Shown here piece after piece: positions 44,786-57,351 of a DNA stretch of 64,000 nt. Made by a program: the position numbers and the translations under genes. This stretch comes from Saccharum officinarum. Its lineage: Eukaryota > Streptophyta > Magnoliopsida > Poales > Poaceae. Position 1 is the stretch's first letter. Each line of letters starts with the position of its first letter. Location: NCBI GenBank assembly GCA_020631735.1, contig CM036201.1:78220502-78284501 (forward strand). Direction: 5' to 3'. The notes under the pieces were generated by a model. That model was not told the origin of the DNA. It ran no database searches and saw nothing but the letters and a program-made list of their open reading frames with translations.

Positions 44786-47700
44786 TGTAACACCCCAGGT
44801 GTTTATCACCAATTAGGCAGTGAGTTTGAGCTCAATCATGATAGATTAGTTGAGGTGACGATGTCAAGGTCAAACCTATGGAAATAAGCCCTAACCTAAA
44901 CTTGGATATTACACCATTGCTTTACATATAGGCCATTTTCAAGATATATTCTTGGATAATGTTATTGCAATTTCTCATGTGTCGCACCTTAGTACCTATC
45001 TATATTGATTCTTGGAAAAGTTTCATGAAATTTGGAATCAAAAAGTCACATGAAATGATAAGTTATATCCTGGTTGGAATGGTTTTACTAAGTGCTTGAA
45101 TTGCACTATTAAGTGAATGGAATTATAGATCATCAACCAAACCTTGCAAACTTGCCCAAATGACTCTAGATGAACTCTACAACAAAAGTCATGAAGGGTT
45201 CATGTTGGACAAATGTCAAGAAAATGCCTCAATCGGCCTAAAACTCTAGTTTGAGCTTTTATCGTGATGCTGCGTTGACTGAGATGAAAGAATGATTTCT
45301 GTTCAAGGTACAAGGTTTGACATTAAATAAGAGTTGTAGTTTAGGTTGAGTAGAACAACTTTTGTTCAAGGACCAAAACCTGGTTCAGCCTCTAAAGTAT
45401 CCAAATAGTGGGTCAAAGTTTGAATCCCAAGCTATTTTCTGGAACCTTGAAAAATTGGCTAAGTGTAGACTGAACTTGTAGTTTTCAGTTTCAAGGTACC
45501 CATCTTCGGCGAATTTTACTTTGCAAACCATTGCGAATCTAGCCAAACTCCTTTAACCAAAGTTGAAGTACTCATGTAGATCTAGCTGATGGTGAAGATG
45601 GTTGATCAAATCAGTGCACGGTTTTGGAGTTAGAAGGTGAAGAGGAAGGCAGTTTCAGTCTGCTTGTGATTGGGCTGCAGATTGCAGTTTGAGGTTCCCT
45701 TTTTCGTAGCTCCATATCTTTCAAACCAAGCCGAATCACCCCAAGATTCTTAAAGCAAAGTTGTTCCTCTCGTGTAGCTCTACAACTCTGGTTACTACAA
45801 CTTGTGCCAATACTAAACGGATTAGGAGTTACAGAGGGAGAAATTTTGGAGTTTTAGTGTATTTTTGAGGTGGTATTGTCACCTTCTTGATTTGGATTCG
45901 AACTGCAGTCCCGTAATGGCCGATAGTGTGCAGTCGTTGGTGCCGCGTGCCTTGTGCGCTCGCCTGCATGCATGCCACGGTGCCCCGCTCGCTCACCTTT
46001 GATGCCCGAGCGCCCTCCTAGCTCTCTCTCTCTCTCTCTCTCTCGCTCTTTCATTCTTCCTCTGCCTCTCGCTCTCTCGTTCACCATGGCCGGGCGGAGC
46101 AAAGCTCCCTGTGCTGCTTGCTCGTTCCACTGCCGGCCATCCTTGCGTCTCTCCACACCTGCCTTGCCACGCTCCTAAGCCACCGTGCGGGCGCCCTCAC
46201 CGACTGCCTGCTTCCATGGTCAGCTGCCGGCGCAGCAACCGCGCGTGGCCAAGCACTGGAATGGCCGGGCCACCGTAGGCCTGCATGCTGCAGCAGCCAC
46301 GCCGGGCCGGGGCTCCAGCGTGGACGTGGACGGCTATCCCTCTACAATGGCCGTCCCCTACCTCGCCACTGATGGGCCCTAGCTGGCCGAATCGGCCGTC
46401 CCTCCCACTCCTCTGCTCTCAGCCGATGGCACAAGGAAGAAGAAGACGTCCGCTCTGTTGTCTCTACGAAGAAGAAGATGGTCTATCCCTATGACGAGTG
46501 GGCCCCACCTAAAAGAGCATTACCACATCAAATCTACAGATTTTTTTTATCTTGTAAAATCTATATCTCATATTTGGTAGCTCCAAAAATTGTGCAATTT
46601 GTTTTGTTGGAATCCTTGTGAAGTGCTCTGCATGTTAGGGTGATCAGTTGTGCCATGCATGCATGTGTTTGTGCTGTAGAAATTCATTAGTGAAAAGTGG
46701 TTTTGGAAATGGATTAACTTGCTTTCATCAATATCTGGAGTTTCAGAAGTCCAAAATTAGTGATTCCAATTTTGTTGGTCTTCTAGTAATATGCACTGTC
46801 TAAGAAAAATATAAAACTTATAGGTTGTTTCCGGGTTTTAGGATGTTTTACCTAGATCTTGTTAAATGGAAAATAAATGCTTGTTTTCCTTGTTATTTTC
46901 ATATCTTGAGTTGTGATGCTCCAATTGATGTGAAATTTTTGTGGTAGGATTTTCATGCTATGGATGTACTGTAGTATAAATTTCATGGTCATTGCTTACT
47001 GTATGCTCAAGTTATTGATTTAACTTGTTTATAGCTTGATAAATAGCTTATGAATAATATATAAATGATAAAATAGAAAATGTTGTTCCATTACCTTAGT
47101 ATGGTGTTTCTCTATCATATTGATTCATAATATGGCCTTGTGTTCACAGAAAATATTGAGTGTTAAGTTTAACTTGCTCTCACATGATTTATTGCTATAG
47201 CCATTTGTCTTTTTCATAGAGGTTGTTATACATGTCCAAATGGTTTCAAATTTGGATAGTAGACTTTTGGGAGCATGTGTAGGCCTCTGTAATTTTGGTA
47301 GAATTTATTATGCACTTTTGATATGTGTTCATAATTCCACCAAATTATCTAAATAAATTAAGAAAATGCATTAAAAGAAATTATTTAGGAATGGACACTA
47401 TGTTTTCTGGTGTGCATTAGTCATGTGTGACATGTTGGTAAAGTTGGTTTTGTCTAATTATATGTTTGCGACATAAGTTAGTAATTATTTCTTGCAAATA
47501 AGATTTCTGGACAGATCTGGGAACTTATCAAAGTTCTTCATGATAATGTGCTTTGTTGTGAAACTTATTTATACAAAAGTTGTAGATAATTTATATATCT
47601 AGCTGCTGTTAAAATTTGGTGGCATTTGGCCATGTGGTTTAGGAGTTATAGCTGTTTAAAGTTGGGGTACAGGATTGCTTGCTCTCTGTCTTGTTAGACC

Positions 47701-49835
47701 AGTTTCTGTATTTGTGTAAATTCGACATGTTAAACTTTGGAATCATGCTGTGATGATATTAAATGAAATGTAGAGAATTTCATAATCTTTCTGTAATGTC
47801 TTATTTCATATCATTTGGATTTGTATATCTCCAGATATGATTGATTTATGAAGCTACTGTTTGCTAGTCCAGAAATTGGCATATTCCAGTCATCGTTGTT
47901 GCTTCACCTTGAGTTGCTTTGCATGTTGCTAAGTGGGATTCATGTCCTTGGTGATGAAGTTAGTACACCTGAAACTTGTGAAGATTATGCTTTACTTATT
48001 ATGCATGGAATGGTTGGTGTGCTATAGTCAGTGAGTGGCTATGAGGGCTTGTATCTTGTTTAAATATTGTGCTTGTCTTATGTGATGCATTCTTATTGTC
48101 ATTCATCATGTTCATACACATGCATCGTCATATCTCATTTAGGTACGTTAGATGCACTACGTGGATGGCAAGATGTGGAGCTGAACCCGAAGATGGAGTT
48201 GGTGGATCCATCCCGAAGATAGAAGGACCGGACAAGTGATAGATTAGGAGATGCTCGCCAAGTGAATTCATCTGACATACTCTAACTTGAGTCGGATCCC
48301 AGGAAAGCCCCGGAGCATTATAAGCCTCCTATCTTCAAAGCAATTAATTATATATATGTTATAAGTATTGTTGCATTAAGTGGTAGGAGTTGGTTGAAAA
48401 CCTTGCTGCATTATATCATTCCTTGTCCAGATATATGAATCCCTGAATCCTACATAGACTAGGATCGAGTAGATGCTTAGCCCTGCTTTAAGCGGTAGAA
48501 GTCAGGTGATTTCCTGTCACCTGCGAGATGTAGGGATATTCATATATGGCACGGTTGGCTATATTTGCTATCGTGGAATGGAACCATGTGTTAATAAAAT
48601 GAAATGAGACCGGGCGGGATGACGATAGTGAAGCAACAAGGCATGGAGGTCTTGGGTGTGAATCTATCCCCGTCTGAGTCATTTAAGGACCGATTCGTTG
48701 TACGTCCTTGAGTCATGTTGAACACAGTCTAACACTTAGTTGGCCAGATAAGTCGTTCCGACCGCGAAGCCGAGTAATGTGATTCAGGTTGGGAATCGAA
48801 TGGTAGGTTGCTTCTTGGAGGAGAGAAAGGATGTGCTTGGGGACATTGGCGTGAGACCAAGGGGGGGTTAGAGTCCCTATCACCTGGCAGAGTGTCGCCC
48901 TTGGGGTCGCGACATCATTCGGACCCGCGATTCCTGAATCATATGAAAAGGTGGCTTGTGCGACCCTGGCAGGGGCCTGCGCGGTGAGTGTTAGAAATAC
49001 CCCTCCAGCTGGATAGGAATTCGATTCGAATCGCCGTCGCTCCCGGTTAGTGAGCACTTGACTTGAGCAGCGGCAACGTAGATTCAATTAAATTGAACGG
49101 ATGGTTAATTGGATCACGATGGAAAGGTTGCCTCAATTTATACCTGCTATGGTTAATATTGTTTGTTCCTAATAAAGTGAGTGCTCTAGTACAGGTTCTA
49201 ATATAGATGACAGGCAAATGATAATTAACTTGATGCTTAAGCATTAATGACTACTTATCCATAATAAGCTTTTATGCAAAATGTTGTCAAGCTAGCCCAC
49301 TTTATTTCAGCCTTGCATGATCCTTGATGTCACCTTATTTCTGGTTTCTGATGGGTAAGTCTAGCTGAGTACCTTCTTGTACTCAGGGTTTTATCCCTAC
49401 TTGTTGCAGGTTGTGATGTATCATGGCGGCTGCAAGAGTTGGGTGGCTCCTGCCATAGAGGCGGAGTGTGATCACGGGCATGATCCTTCTGAGTTATCTT
49501 CTCTCTAATGCTTTTGTTGGAAGTCGACCTTCGTACTGGCATGTATTTGAAATAAGGGTGTTGTTAGTTTCAAATTACTTTGCTTCCGCTACTTTTAAAC
49601 TTAAGTTGTAATAACTATGTTGAACTCCGGTGTATATTGAATTACTTGTGAAATGGTTGTAACATGTGACTTGTTATGTTGAATCACTACGATCTTGGCT
49701 GGTATGTTGGTTGGTTTGAAATCCCTCGTGATTTCATTGGACTACCGGAGTTATATGGGCTCAAGTGCGAGAATTTGATCACTTCGGTGATTGTTTTTGT
49801 ACTTGTGCTCTTATAATTTGGACGGTTCCGTTACA
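44786..49835 (+). repeat. LARD-like LTR, plus orientation (5050 bp)
   Basis: Begins TGTAACACCCCAGGTG and ends GGTTCCGTTACA, followed by a primer site, so it is a 5' LTR. It mirrors 37524-42562. A CT dinucleotide run (46021-46044) is longer here than in the partner. Confidence 0.9.
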
Positions 49836-51839
49836 GCTAGTATCAGAGCAAGATTCAACATTAAACTTGTCGTGTGTGTATTTAAAACAAATGATTTATT
49901 TTATAAAATCAGTTTTATCAACTTATAGCTATATATAGGTTTGTGAAAACTGAATTTTAAACCTAAGTATGCCAGTTGTCAATTTCCTTATGCCCATATA
50001 AGGATTATTAGGTGGCTTATATAAGTACTAACTTAGGGTTTTTTTTTCATTTATGCATCTACGCCCAGGCCAAGGTATGTATGTGTGATGACTCTCCCAT
50101 ACTATGCTACCCGGTGTGTCAGATTAGAGGTAGCCTTCATATATGAAATAGCCATATATGTTGCTAGTTTACTTTTATGCAACATCGCACCTACGCTCAG
50201 GTAAGTATGAGTTGTGAGAGCATGACCGTACAAACTGCAGTCTAGGGGAGAGCTAGTTTTGGTTACTGGATTATTTACATGTTACACACATGTATATATG
50301 AAGGTACTTAATTGTGGGTGGTTGATTATTCGGGTAGTTTTGGTGCTACATGTATATATACGGGGGTATATGTACATGGGAGTACTTAGAATTTTACTTC
50401 TCTGCTTTCATTATGTGCTTTATTGGGGAATGTTGGGCTGCAATGAAACTTTTCTGCAGGTACGCTAACCACGAATGCGTAAGTTAAATGTACCTGACGA
50501 CTAGCTATATATTGAGAGAGTGCGTGTTATGCCACCGACATAGAACGTGATCGCCACCTTAGGTTGGCAGTCTTGTGAGGACGAATAGGACGAAGCATGC
50601 ATTATCATGATTGTTGCTTTATGCATGGCTATACTCTTCTCACTCTTATTCTATAGTGTGTAACTTGTGATCAATGTGTTACACTATCTTTCTTGAGTGA
50701 AGTAAAACAAAAAAATGTCTTGTTCCATGTTGCTTGAGAAAAGTGTGTGCTTAGTTTGGTTAGAAATAATTGTGGTTACATGCTTGAACCTATAGATGCC
50801 CTCTAGTTTAGCCAAGTGGTGGATATGCTGTCATACAAGTTTTTTGAAAATGTTTTAGACCTCACTTAAGTAAATTGGATTCTCGTGAATGAATTAAATT
50901 GGTGTTGGTCTAAGGTAACAATGTTTAGAGCCACTAGGATGATATGTTTGTGTGCTCTCTTGTTAAGTAGAACAAATGCAAGTTTAGATGTGCTTGTCGA
51001 ATGTTGGAGGCTAGAACGTTTTCTGTTGTAGTGATGCTTTTATGATCATAATGGTGTTTTCTGTAGTTATAGAGAATACCAAAGTTGTAGCTAACTTACT
51101 TATCTAGCTTGTCCAAAAATTTTATGACCCTAGGTCTTATGGTCTGAGAGTTATAAATTTTAGAAGCTTGTTGTCAAAATCTGCTCATGTTCAGAACAGA
51201 TCTGAATGTTTGGTTTGTTTGACCTGTGTGCATATGGAATCATGTCTTGGAGATAATAGAAGAAGTGTAATACTTTTTCTATGCTTTCCAAAATATCCTA
51301 TAACACTAATTATGATGGTCTAATCTCTAGTTATGAGCTTGCAAAGTGGAACGACAGAATCTGTCCAAATCTGGGCAGAGATGTCTTCTTTGTCTTGTTT
51401 GGTCTTGTTAGATATAGAATCATCTTAATATGAGAATAAGAAAGTTATAGACAACTTAATAATCTTTACATAAAGTTAAGGCTCAACCTTGTTGGGTCCC
51501 TAGAACTCTAGTTATGTAATTTTGAAGTTCTTGTCAGTTTTCTGTCCATGTTGGTATAGATCTAAAACATCAGCATGCTTGACCATGCTAACCTATGATT
51601 TTGCTGTTGGTATGAATAACTAAAGTGTAGTCATCTTCTTAAGCTATCTAGAAAGTCTAGTATCACCTTTATAGAAGGTCTACAACCTCAGTTATGGTTG
51701 AAACAAGTAGTTACTATGCTGCTGTCTAGATTCTGGGCACATGCTAAGTTGGCTTCCTTAGCTAGCGTTGTTTTGAGCTAAACTTGTAGTTAGTTCATGC
51801 TTGAGATAAATGCTTGTTTTGGGTGAACCTTGTGCCTTG
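49836..51839 (+). other. Internal 5' sequence of the inverted-LTR element
   Basis: Two kilobases behind the primer site with no coding frame of note. Diverged copies of a phrase like AGTTATA...GAACAGATCTG (for example near 51170 and 51350) suggest an old internal repetition. It stops at 51839, where LTR-terminal sequence resumes. Confidence 0.5.
49838..49851 (+). other. Primer-binding site of the inverted-LTR element
   Basis: TAGTATCAGAGCAAG two bases after the LTR end, close to the TGGTATCAGAGC consensus for initiator methionine tRNA. Confidence 0.7.
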
Positions 51840-51972
51840 TATGTTGGTTGGTTTGAGATCCCTCGTGATTTCATTGGACTACCGGAGTTATATGGGCTCA
51901 AGTGCGAGAATTTGATCATTTCGGTGATTGTTTTTGTACTTGTGCTCTTATAATTTGGACGGTTCTGTTACA
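51840..51972 (+). repeat. 133-bp LTR-terminal fragment
   Basis: TATGTTGGTTGGTTTGAG to GGTTCTGTTACA matches 49703-49835, the last 133 bp of the plus-orientation LTR, base for base in length with a few substitutions. It provides the right-hand end of the insert. Confidence 0.9.
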
Positions 51973-51977
51973 ATACC

Positions 51978-54900
51978 ATGAGATGCTTTAGATGCCATAG
52001 CAAGGACCATCTCATTACAAAGTGTTCTTATGATAGTGATGATGAAGATGCTATCAAGAAGGAGAAGAAGAAGCAAGAAAAGAAGAAAAGCTCTTATAAG
52101 AAGAAGAATGATTCTCATGTTGCTACATGGGATAGTGATGATTCCTCAAGTGATGATGAGGATGACAACAAGAGCAAGAAGAAGGGGCATGCTAGCATTG
52201 CCATCCAAGAGAAGGTCTCCCTCTTCGAAACTCCATCGTGCTTCATGGCTAAGGCCGCTAAGGTATCATCCGACGATGAGAGTGATCATGATAATGCTAG
52301 TGATAGTGATGAAGAAGAATTCACTAAAGATGAACTAATCACTATGCTAGAAGATTGCACTCAACATTTTAAAGAATCTAGAAAGGAGTGAAAGGGCTTG
52401 CTTAAGGAAAAGAAAAACCTTATGCAAGAACTTGATGAGCTTAGGGCATCTTATGAGAGTCTAAAGGTAGACCATAAGAAGCTTCAAAAGTCTCACACCA
52501 AGCTTGAAGAAGCTCATTCCTCTCTAGTTGAAAAATGTGAAAACATGACAACTAATGTTGAGAAAGCTAAAACTTGCAACATAGGCATATCATGTGATAT
52601 AATTGATGAATCTTGTCATAAGCCTATTATTGTTGCTCCCACTAACCCTTCATGTAGCGCATCTACATTATCCTCATCTAGTAGTGATGGTTTCACTTGT
52701 GACTCCACACTTATAGTTAAGAACGAAAATCTCAAGAAGGAGGTAAAAGAGCTCAATCACACCTTAGCTAAGGCTTATGGTGGTGATGACCGCTTGCTTA
52801 TGTGCTTGGGTAGCCAAAGAGCCTCTCTCTATAAAGAGGGATTAGGCTATAACCCCAAGAAAGGCAAGGCCACTTTTGCTCCTCACAAGACTCGTTTTGT
52901 GAAGAACAATGGTAGCTATTGCAAAAGTTGCAAGCAAGTTGGTCATATAGAGCAACATTGCATGAACAAGAAATCCAATGCAAATGTATCCTCAATTAAG
53001 TTTGATTCTTTCTATATGCTTACCAAGGGTACAAATGGTGTTCATGCTAAGTTTATTGGTGCACCATGGATGGGCTCAAAGAAGAAAGTCATTTGGGTAC
53101 CAAAGAGCTTAGTCTCTAACCTTGGAGGACCCAAATAAGTTTGGGTACCTAAAAAGAATTGATCTTGTCTTGTAGGTCAATTATAAAGCCGGAGGAAGGC
53201 ATTGGGTGCTTGATAGTGGGTGCACTCAACATATGATCGAAGACTCTTGTATGTTCAATTCAATTGATACAAGTCAAAATAGTGGTTTTGATGCTATCAC
53301 TTTTGGCAACAACAAGAAAGGCAAGGTCAAGGGGCTTGGTAAAATTGCTATCTCAAATGACATGAGCATTTTAATCTTTTATCAGTAGCACAACTTTATG
53401 ATCTTGGCTTCAAGTGCATATTTGGTAGTGATGATGTTGAAGTCATAAGTGTTGATGGATCAAATTTGATATTCAAAGGATTTAGACATGGTAGCTTATA
53501 CTTGGTTAACTTCAATGATAGTAAAACACATTTGACATCATGCTTGCTTAGCAAATCTAGTATGGGATGATTGTGGCATAGAAGGCTTGGTCATGTTGGA
53601 ATGAAACAATTGAACAAACTTTTGAGGCATGACTTAGTTAGAGGATTGAACGATGTCACCTTTGAGAAGGATAAACCATGTAGTGCTTGTCAAGCTGGCA
53701 AACAAATTAGAAATGCACATCCTAGTAAGAGTGAAATGAGCACATCAAAGGTATTTGAGCTATTGCACATGGACTTGTTTGGGCCAATAACATACACTAG
53801 CATTGGTGGCAACAAGTATGGTTTTATGATTGTGGATGACTACACTAAATACACTTGGGTGTTCTTTCTCTATGACAAGAGTGATGTACATGATCTATTC
53901 AAATCTTTTGTCAAGAGGGTGCAAAATGAGTTTAAGACTACCATCAAGAAGATTAGAAGTGACAATGGTAGTGAGTTCAAGAACACAAGAATTGAATATT
54001 TATGTGATGATCTTGGTATTGGACATCAATTCTCACCAACATACACTCCTCAATCAAATGGTGTAGTTGAAAGGAAAAATAGAACCTTAATTGATATGGC
54101 TAGATCAATGCTTAGTGAATACAATGTGAGTCATTTATTTTGGAGTGAAGCTATCAACACGGCTTGCTATTGTAGCAACCGTCTCTATTGCCATGGGAAG
54201 CTTGGGAAGACACCATATGAGCTATTGAATGAAAGAAAGCCCAACATTACATACTTTAGAGTGTTTGGTTGTAAATGCTATATTCTAAAGAAAGGCACTA
54301 GATTGAGCAAGTTTGAAAAGAAATATGATGAAGGGTTCTTACTTGGTTATTCTACCACAAGCAAAGCATATAGAGTGTGGAATCTCACAAAAGGCACCTT
54401 GGAAGAAGTTCATGATGTTGAGTTTGATGAAACCCAAGGATCTCAAAATGAAGCTCAAAACCTTAATGATGTGAGAGGAGATCAATTGTCAAATGCAATG
54501 AAGAACATGGACATTGGTGATATAAGGCCGATGCAAGTTGATGATGATGATGATATTCATGTGATCAACCAAAATATGCAAATTGATACAAATCAAGCAA
54601 GCTCTAGTGGTTCTCATGATGAAGCTCAAGGTCAAGGTCAAGCAAGTGGAAGCAATCAACTCCCAATACTCTAACCTACTAGCATTGCAGGAGATCATCC
54701 ATTGGACCAAATCATTGGTGGAATTCAAAGTGGTGTTCAAACTAGATCAATATTAGCATCCTTTTGTGAGCATTACTCATTTATGTCACTTGAAGAACCT
54801 AAGAAAATAGAAGATGCTTTGAAAGATTCCGATTGGGTAAATGCCATGCATGAAGAGCTAAACAACTTAACTAGAAATCAAGTTTGGGAACTTGTTGAAA

Positions 54901-56330
54901 GACCAAAGAACTACAATGTGATTGGTACTAAGTGGGTCTTTAGAAACAAGTAAGATCAAGATGGCATGGTTGTGAGGAATAAAGCAAGATTAGTAGCATA
55001 AGGATACACTCAAGTTGAGGGTCTTGACTTTGGAGAGACATATGCACCGGTTGCAAGATTGGAAGCAATTAGAATCTTATTAGCATATGCTTGTGCACAC
55101 AACATCAAGCTCTATCAAATGGATGTGAAGAGTGCATTTCTCAATGGCTACATCAATGAAGAAGTTTATGTTGAGCAACCTCCCGGTTTTGAAGATGACA
55201 AGAAGCCCGACCATATTTACAAGCTAAAGAAGGCATTGTATAGTTTGAAGCAAGCACCTAAAGCATGATATGAGAGGTTGAGAGACTTTCTTCTCTCTAA
55301 AGGGTTCAAGATGGGAAAGGTTGACACCACTCTCTTCACCAAAAAGCTTAGAAATGACTTGTTTGTGTTGCAAATCTATGTAGATGACATTATCTTTGGA
55401 TCAACTAACCAAGACTTTTGTGAAGAATTTGGAAATATGATGGCTAATGAGTTTGTGATGTCTATGATTGGAGAACTTAGTTACTTTCTTGGACTTCAAA
55501 TCAAGCAAATGAAGAATGACACTTTTGTAAGTCAAGGGAAGTACATCAAGGACATGCTCAAGAAATTTGGATTGCAAGATGCTAAACCAATAAGTACACC
55601 AATGGGCACAAATGATCAATTTTGTGTTGATGCTAGTAGCAACATGGTAGATCAAAAACAATACCGGACTATGATTGGAAGTTTGCTCTATGTCACCGTT
55701 TTTAGGCTGGATGTGATGTTTAGTGTGTGCAAGTGTGCAAGATATTAAGCTTCACCTAGAGAAAGTCACTTGAAAGCAACCAAGAGAATATTGAGATATC
55801 TTAAGGGCACTCATGATGTTGGATTATGATTTCCAAAGGGGTCTAATTTTGAGTTGATTGGATATTCGGACTCCGACTATGGTGGATGCAAGATTGATAG
55901 AATGAGCACAAGTGGTACTTGTCAATTGCTTGGAAGGTCTCTTGTTTCATGGTCATCAAAGAAATAAAATAGTGTTGCACTATCTACCGCCGAGGCCGAA
56001 TACATTAGTGCCGATAGTTGTTGTGCACAATTGCTTTGGATGAAGGTCACCTTGAATGACTTTGGAATTAAATTCAAGAATGTGCCTTTGTTTTGTGATA
56101 ATGAGAGTGCTATCAAGATGACTCAAAATCCGGTTCAACATTCAAGAACAAAGCACATTGATATAAGGCATCACTTCATAAGAGACCATCAACAAAAGGG
56201 TGATATTAGCATTGAGAGCATTGGCACTGAAGATCAACTAGCCGACATATTCACAAAGCCACTTGATGAGAAAAGATTTTATAAGTTGAAGAATGAATTG
56301 AACATACTTGACTTCTCTAACTTGAAATGA
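51978..56330 (+). pseudogene. Copia 1 gag (second part) and pol, many stops
   Basis: Resumes the interrupted polyprotein. The first zinc knuckle is CFRCHSKDHLITKC, followed by an acidic/Lys-rich linker, a coiled-coil-like stretch (52400-52760) and a second knuckle CKSCKQVGHIEQHC. Protease has the LDSGCTQHM motif. The integrase zinc region (HRRLGH...CSACQ) is followed by its D, D, E residues in HMDLFG, IRSDNGSEF and NGVVERKN. RT has YVDDIIFGS and RNase H ends ADIFTKPLDEKRF. Premature stops lie at about 52389, 53136, 53386, 53568, 54672, 54951, 54999, 55266, 55746, 55827 and 55965, and sequence before 53400 seems to carry a deletion. The element cannot make an intact polyprotein. Confidence 0.9.
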
Positions 56331-57339
56331 ATGCACCCCCACATTCTTATATGACATGCCTCTCCTTCAACATAGCAAGGTAAAGTTGTTTGTCATATCA
56401 TTCAAATGATTTTAATGTATATATGATACCACTATTGCTTATATGTTTGATTGATCTAGTGGTAGCATACGACATGTTTGTGGGCTTGTAAATCTAGTGT
56501 TGAATCTAGAAAATAAGCTCATGATGTGTAATTCAACATGCTCAAGATAACCCTTATACTTTATGAGGTGTGAAGAAGCTTGTGCTTGGATCAAACTGAA
56601 TTACATATTCTAGGCAAGTGATCTAGATTGAACCATAATTTGGACTCCCTCATATTGATTGACTTATCTCTAACTAAAATTGGCACCTTTTTGGTGATTG
56701 TTGACAAAGGGGGAGAGAAAAGTCACAAAGATATTGCAAAGAGAGAATAAGATATAATAAGTGGGAGAGAAAAGTCACAAAGATAGAAAAGTCACAAAGA
56801 TAAAAGGTTAAGTTACAAATGGAGAAAGGGATCAATTAAAATTGAGCACACAAGTAGGGGGAGCAAGCTCATGAATTATTTGTTGTATTTGTATGTGCAT
56901 TAACATGATGAATTGTTGCATTGCAAAGCTTAAATTCATATTCATGTTTGTATGGTGTATGCTAGAAATAGAACTTGAATGATGTTTTGTTAAGAGTAGC
57001 TTTACAAATGGTATCTAGACACCTTTTGCTTATAATGTTGATCTCACGGGGTACTTTAGTGTTTGTGATCTTTACAAGTGATGTATTACAAGTGTTGTCT
57101 AGCTACATCGATGCTAAGGATGGTATATAAAGGCAACTCCGATTGATATCACGCTTCAAATGTCTATTCTATATACCTTAGCGTCAATTTGATAGTAGTA
57201 ACTCTTCTAAAATTCAAATCCATATATATGTGCATAATTGAACCAAACTCATGGAAGCACATATGTAGGGGGAGCTAATACTATCGAAATTGAAAATTGA
57301 TTTCATTTCATATCTTTGTGATGGTTGTCATCAATTACC
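56331..57339 (+). other. Copia 1 3' internal non-coding region
   Basis: AT-rich sequence between the pol stop and the polypurine tract. It contains G-rich AAAGGGGGAG blocks (56706, 56856, 57267) and repeated GAGAAAAGTCACAAAGATA (56713 and 56766). No third ORF is recognised here, unlike the second Copia element. Confidence 0.6.
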
Positions 57340-57350
57340 AAAAAGGGGGA
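57340..57350 (+). other. Polypurine tract of Copia 1
   Basis: AAAAAGGGGGA just before the right LTR start. Confidence 0.8.
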
Positions 57351-57351
57351 T

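Larger units (their letters stand above)
37524..51972. mobile_element. 14.45-kb insert with two LTRs in inverted orientation
   Basis: Flanked by the 5-bp direct repeat ATACC. Components in order: LTR on the minus strand (37524-42562); minus-strand polypurine tract and internal 3' sequence (42563-44785); LTR on the plus strand (44786-49835); primer site and internal 5' sequence (49836-51839); and a 133-bp copy of the last part of the LTR (51840-51972). Both outer ends are therefore the U5 end (TGTAACGGAACC and, inverted, its partner). No gag or pol frame is present, so it is a large nonautonomous (LARD-like) derivative, probably of a Ty3/Gypsy family. Confidence 0.85.
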
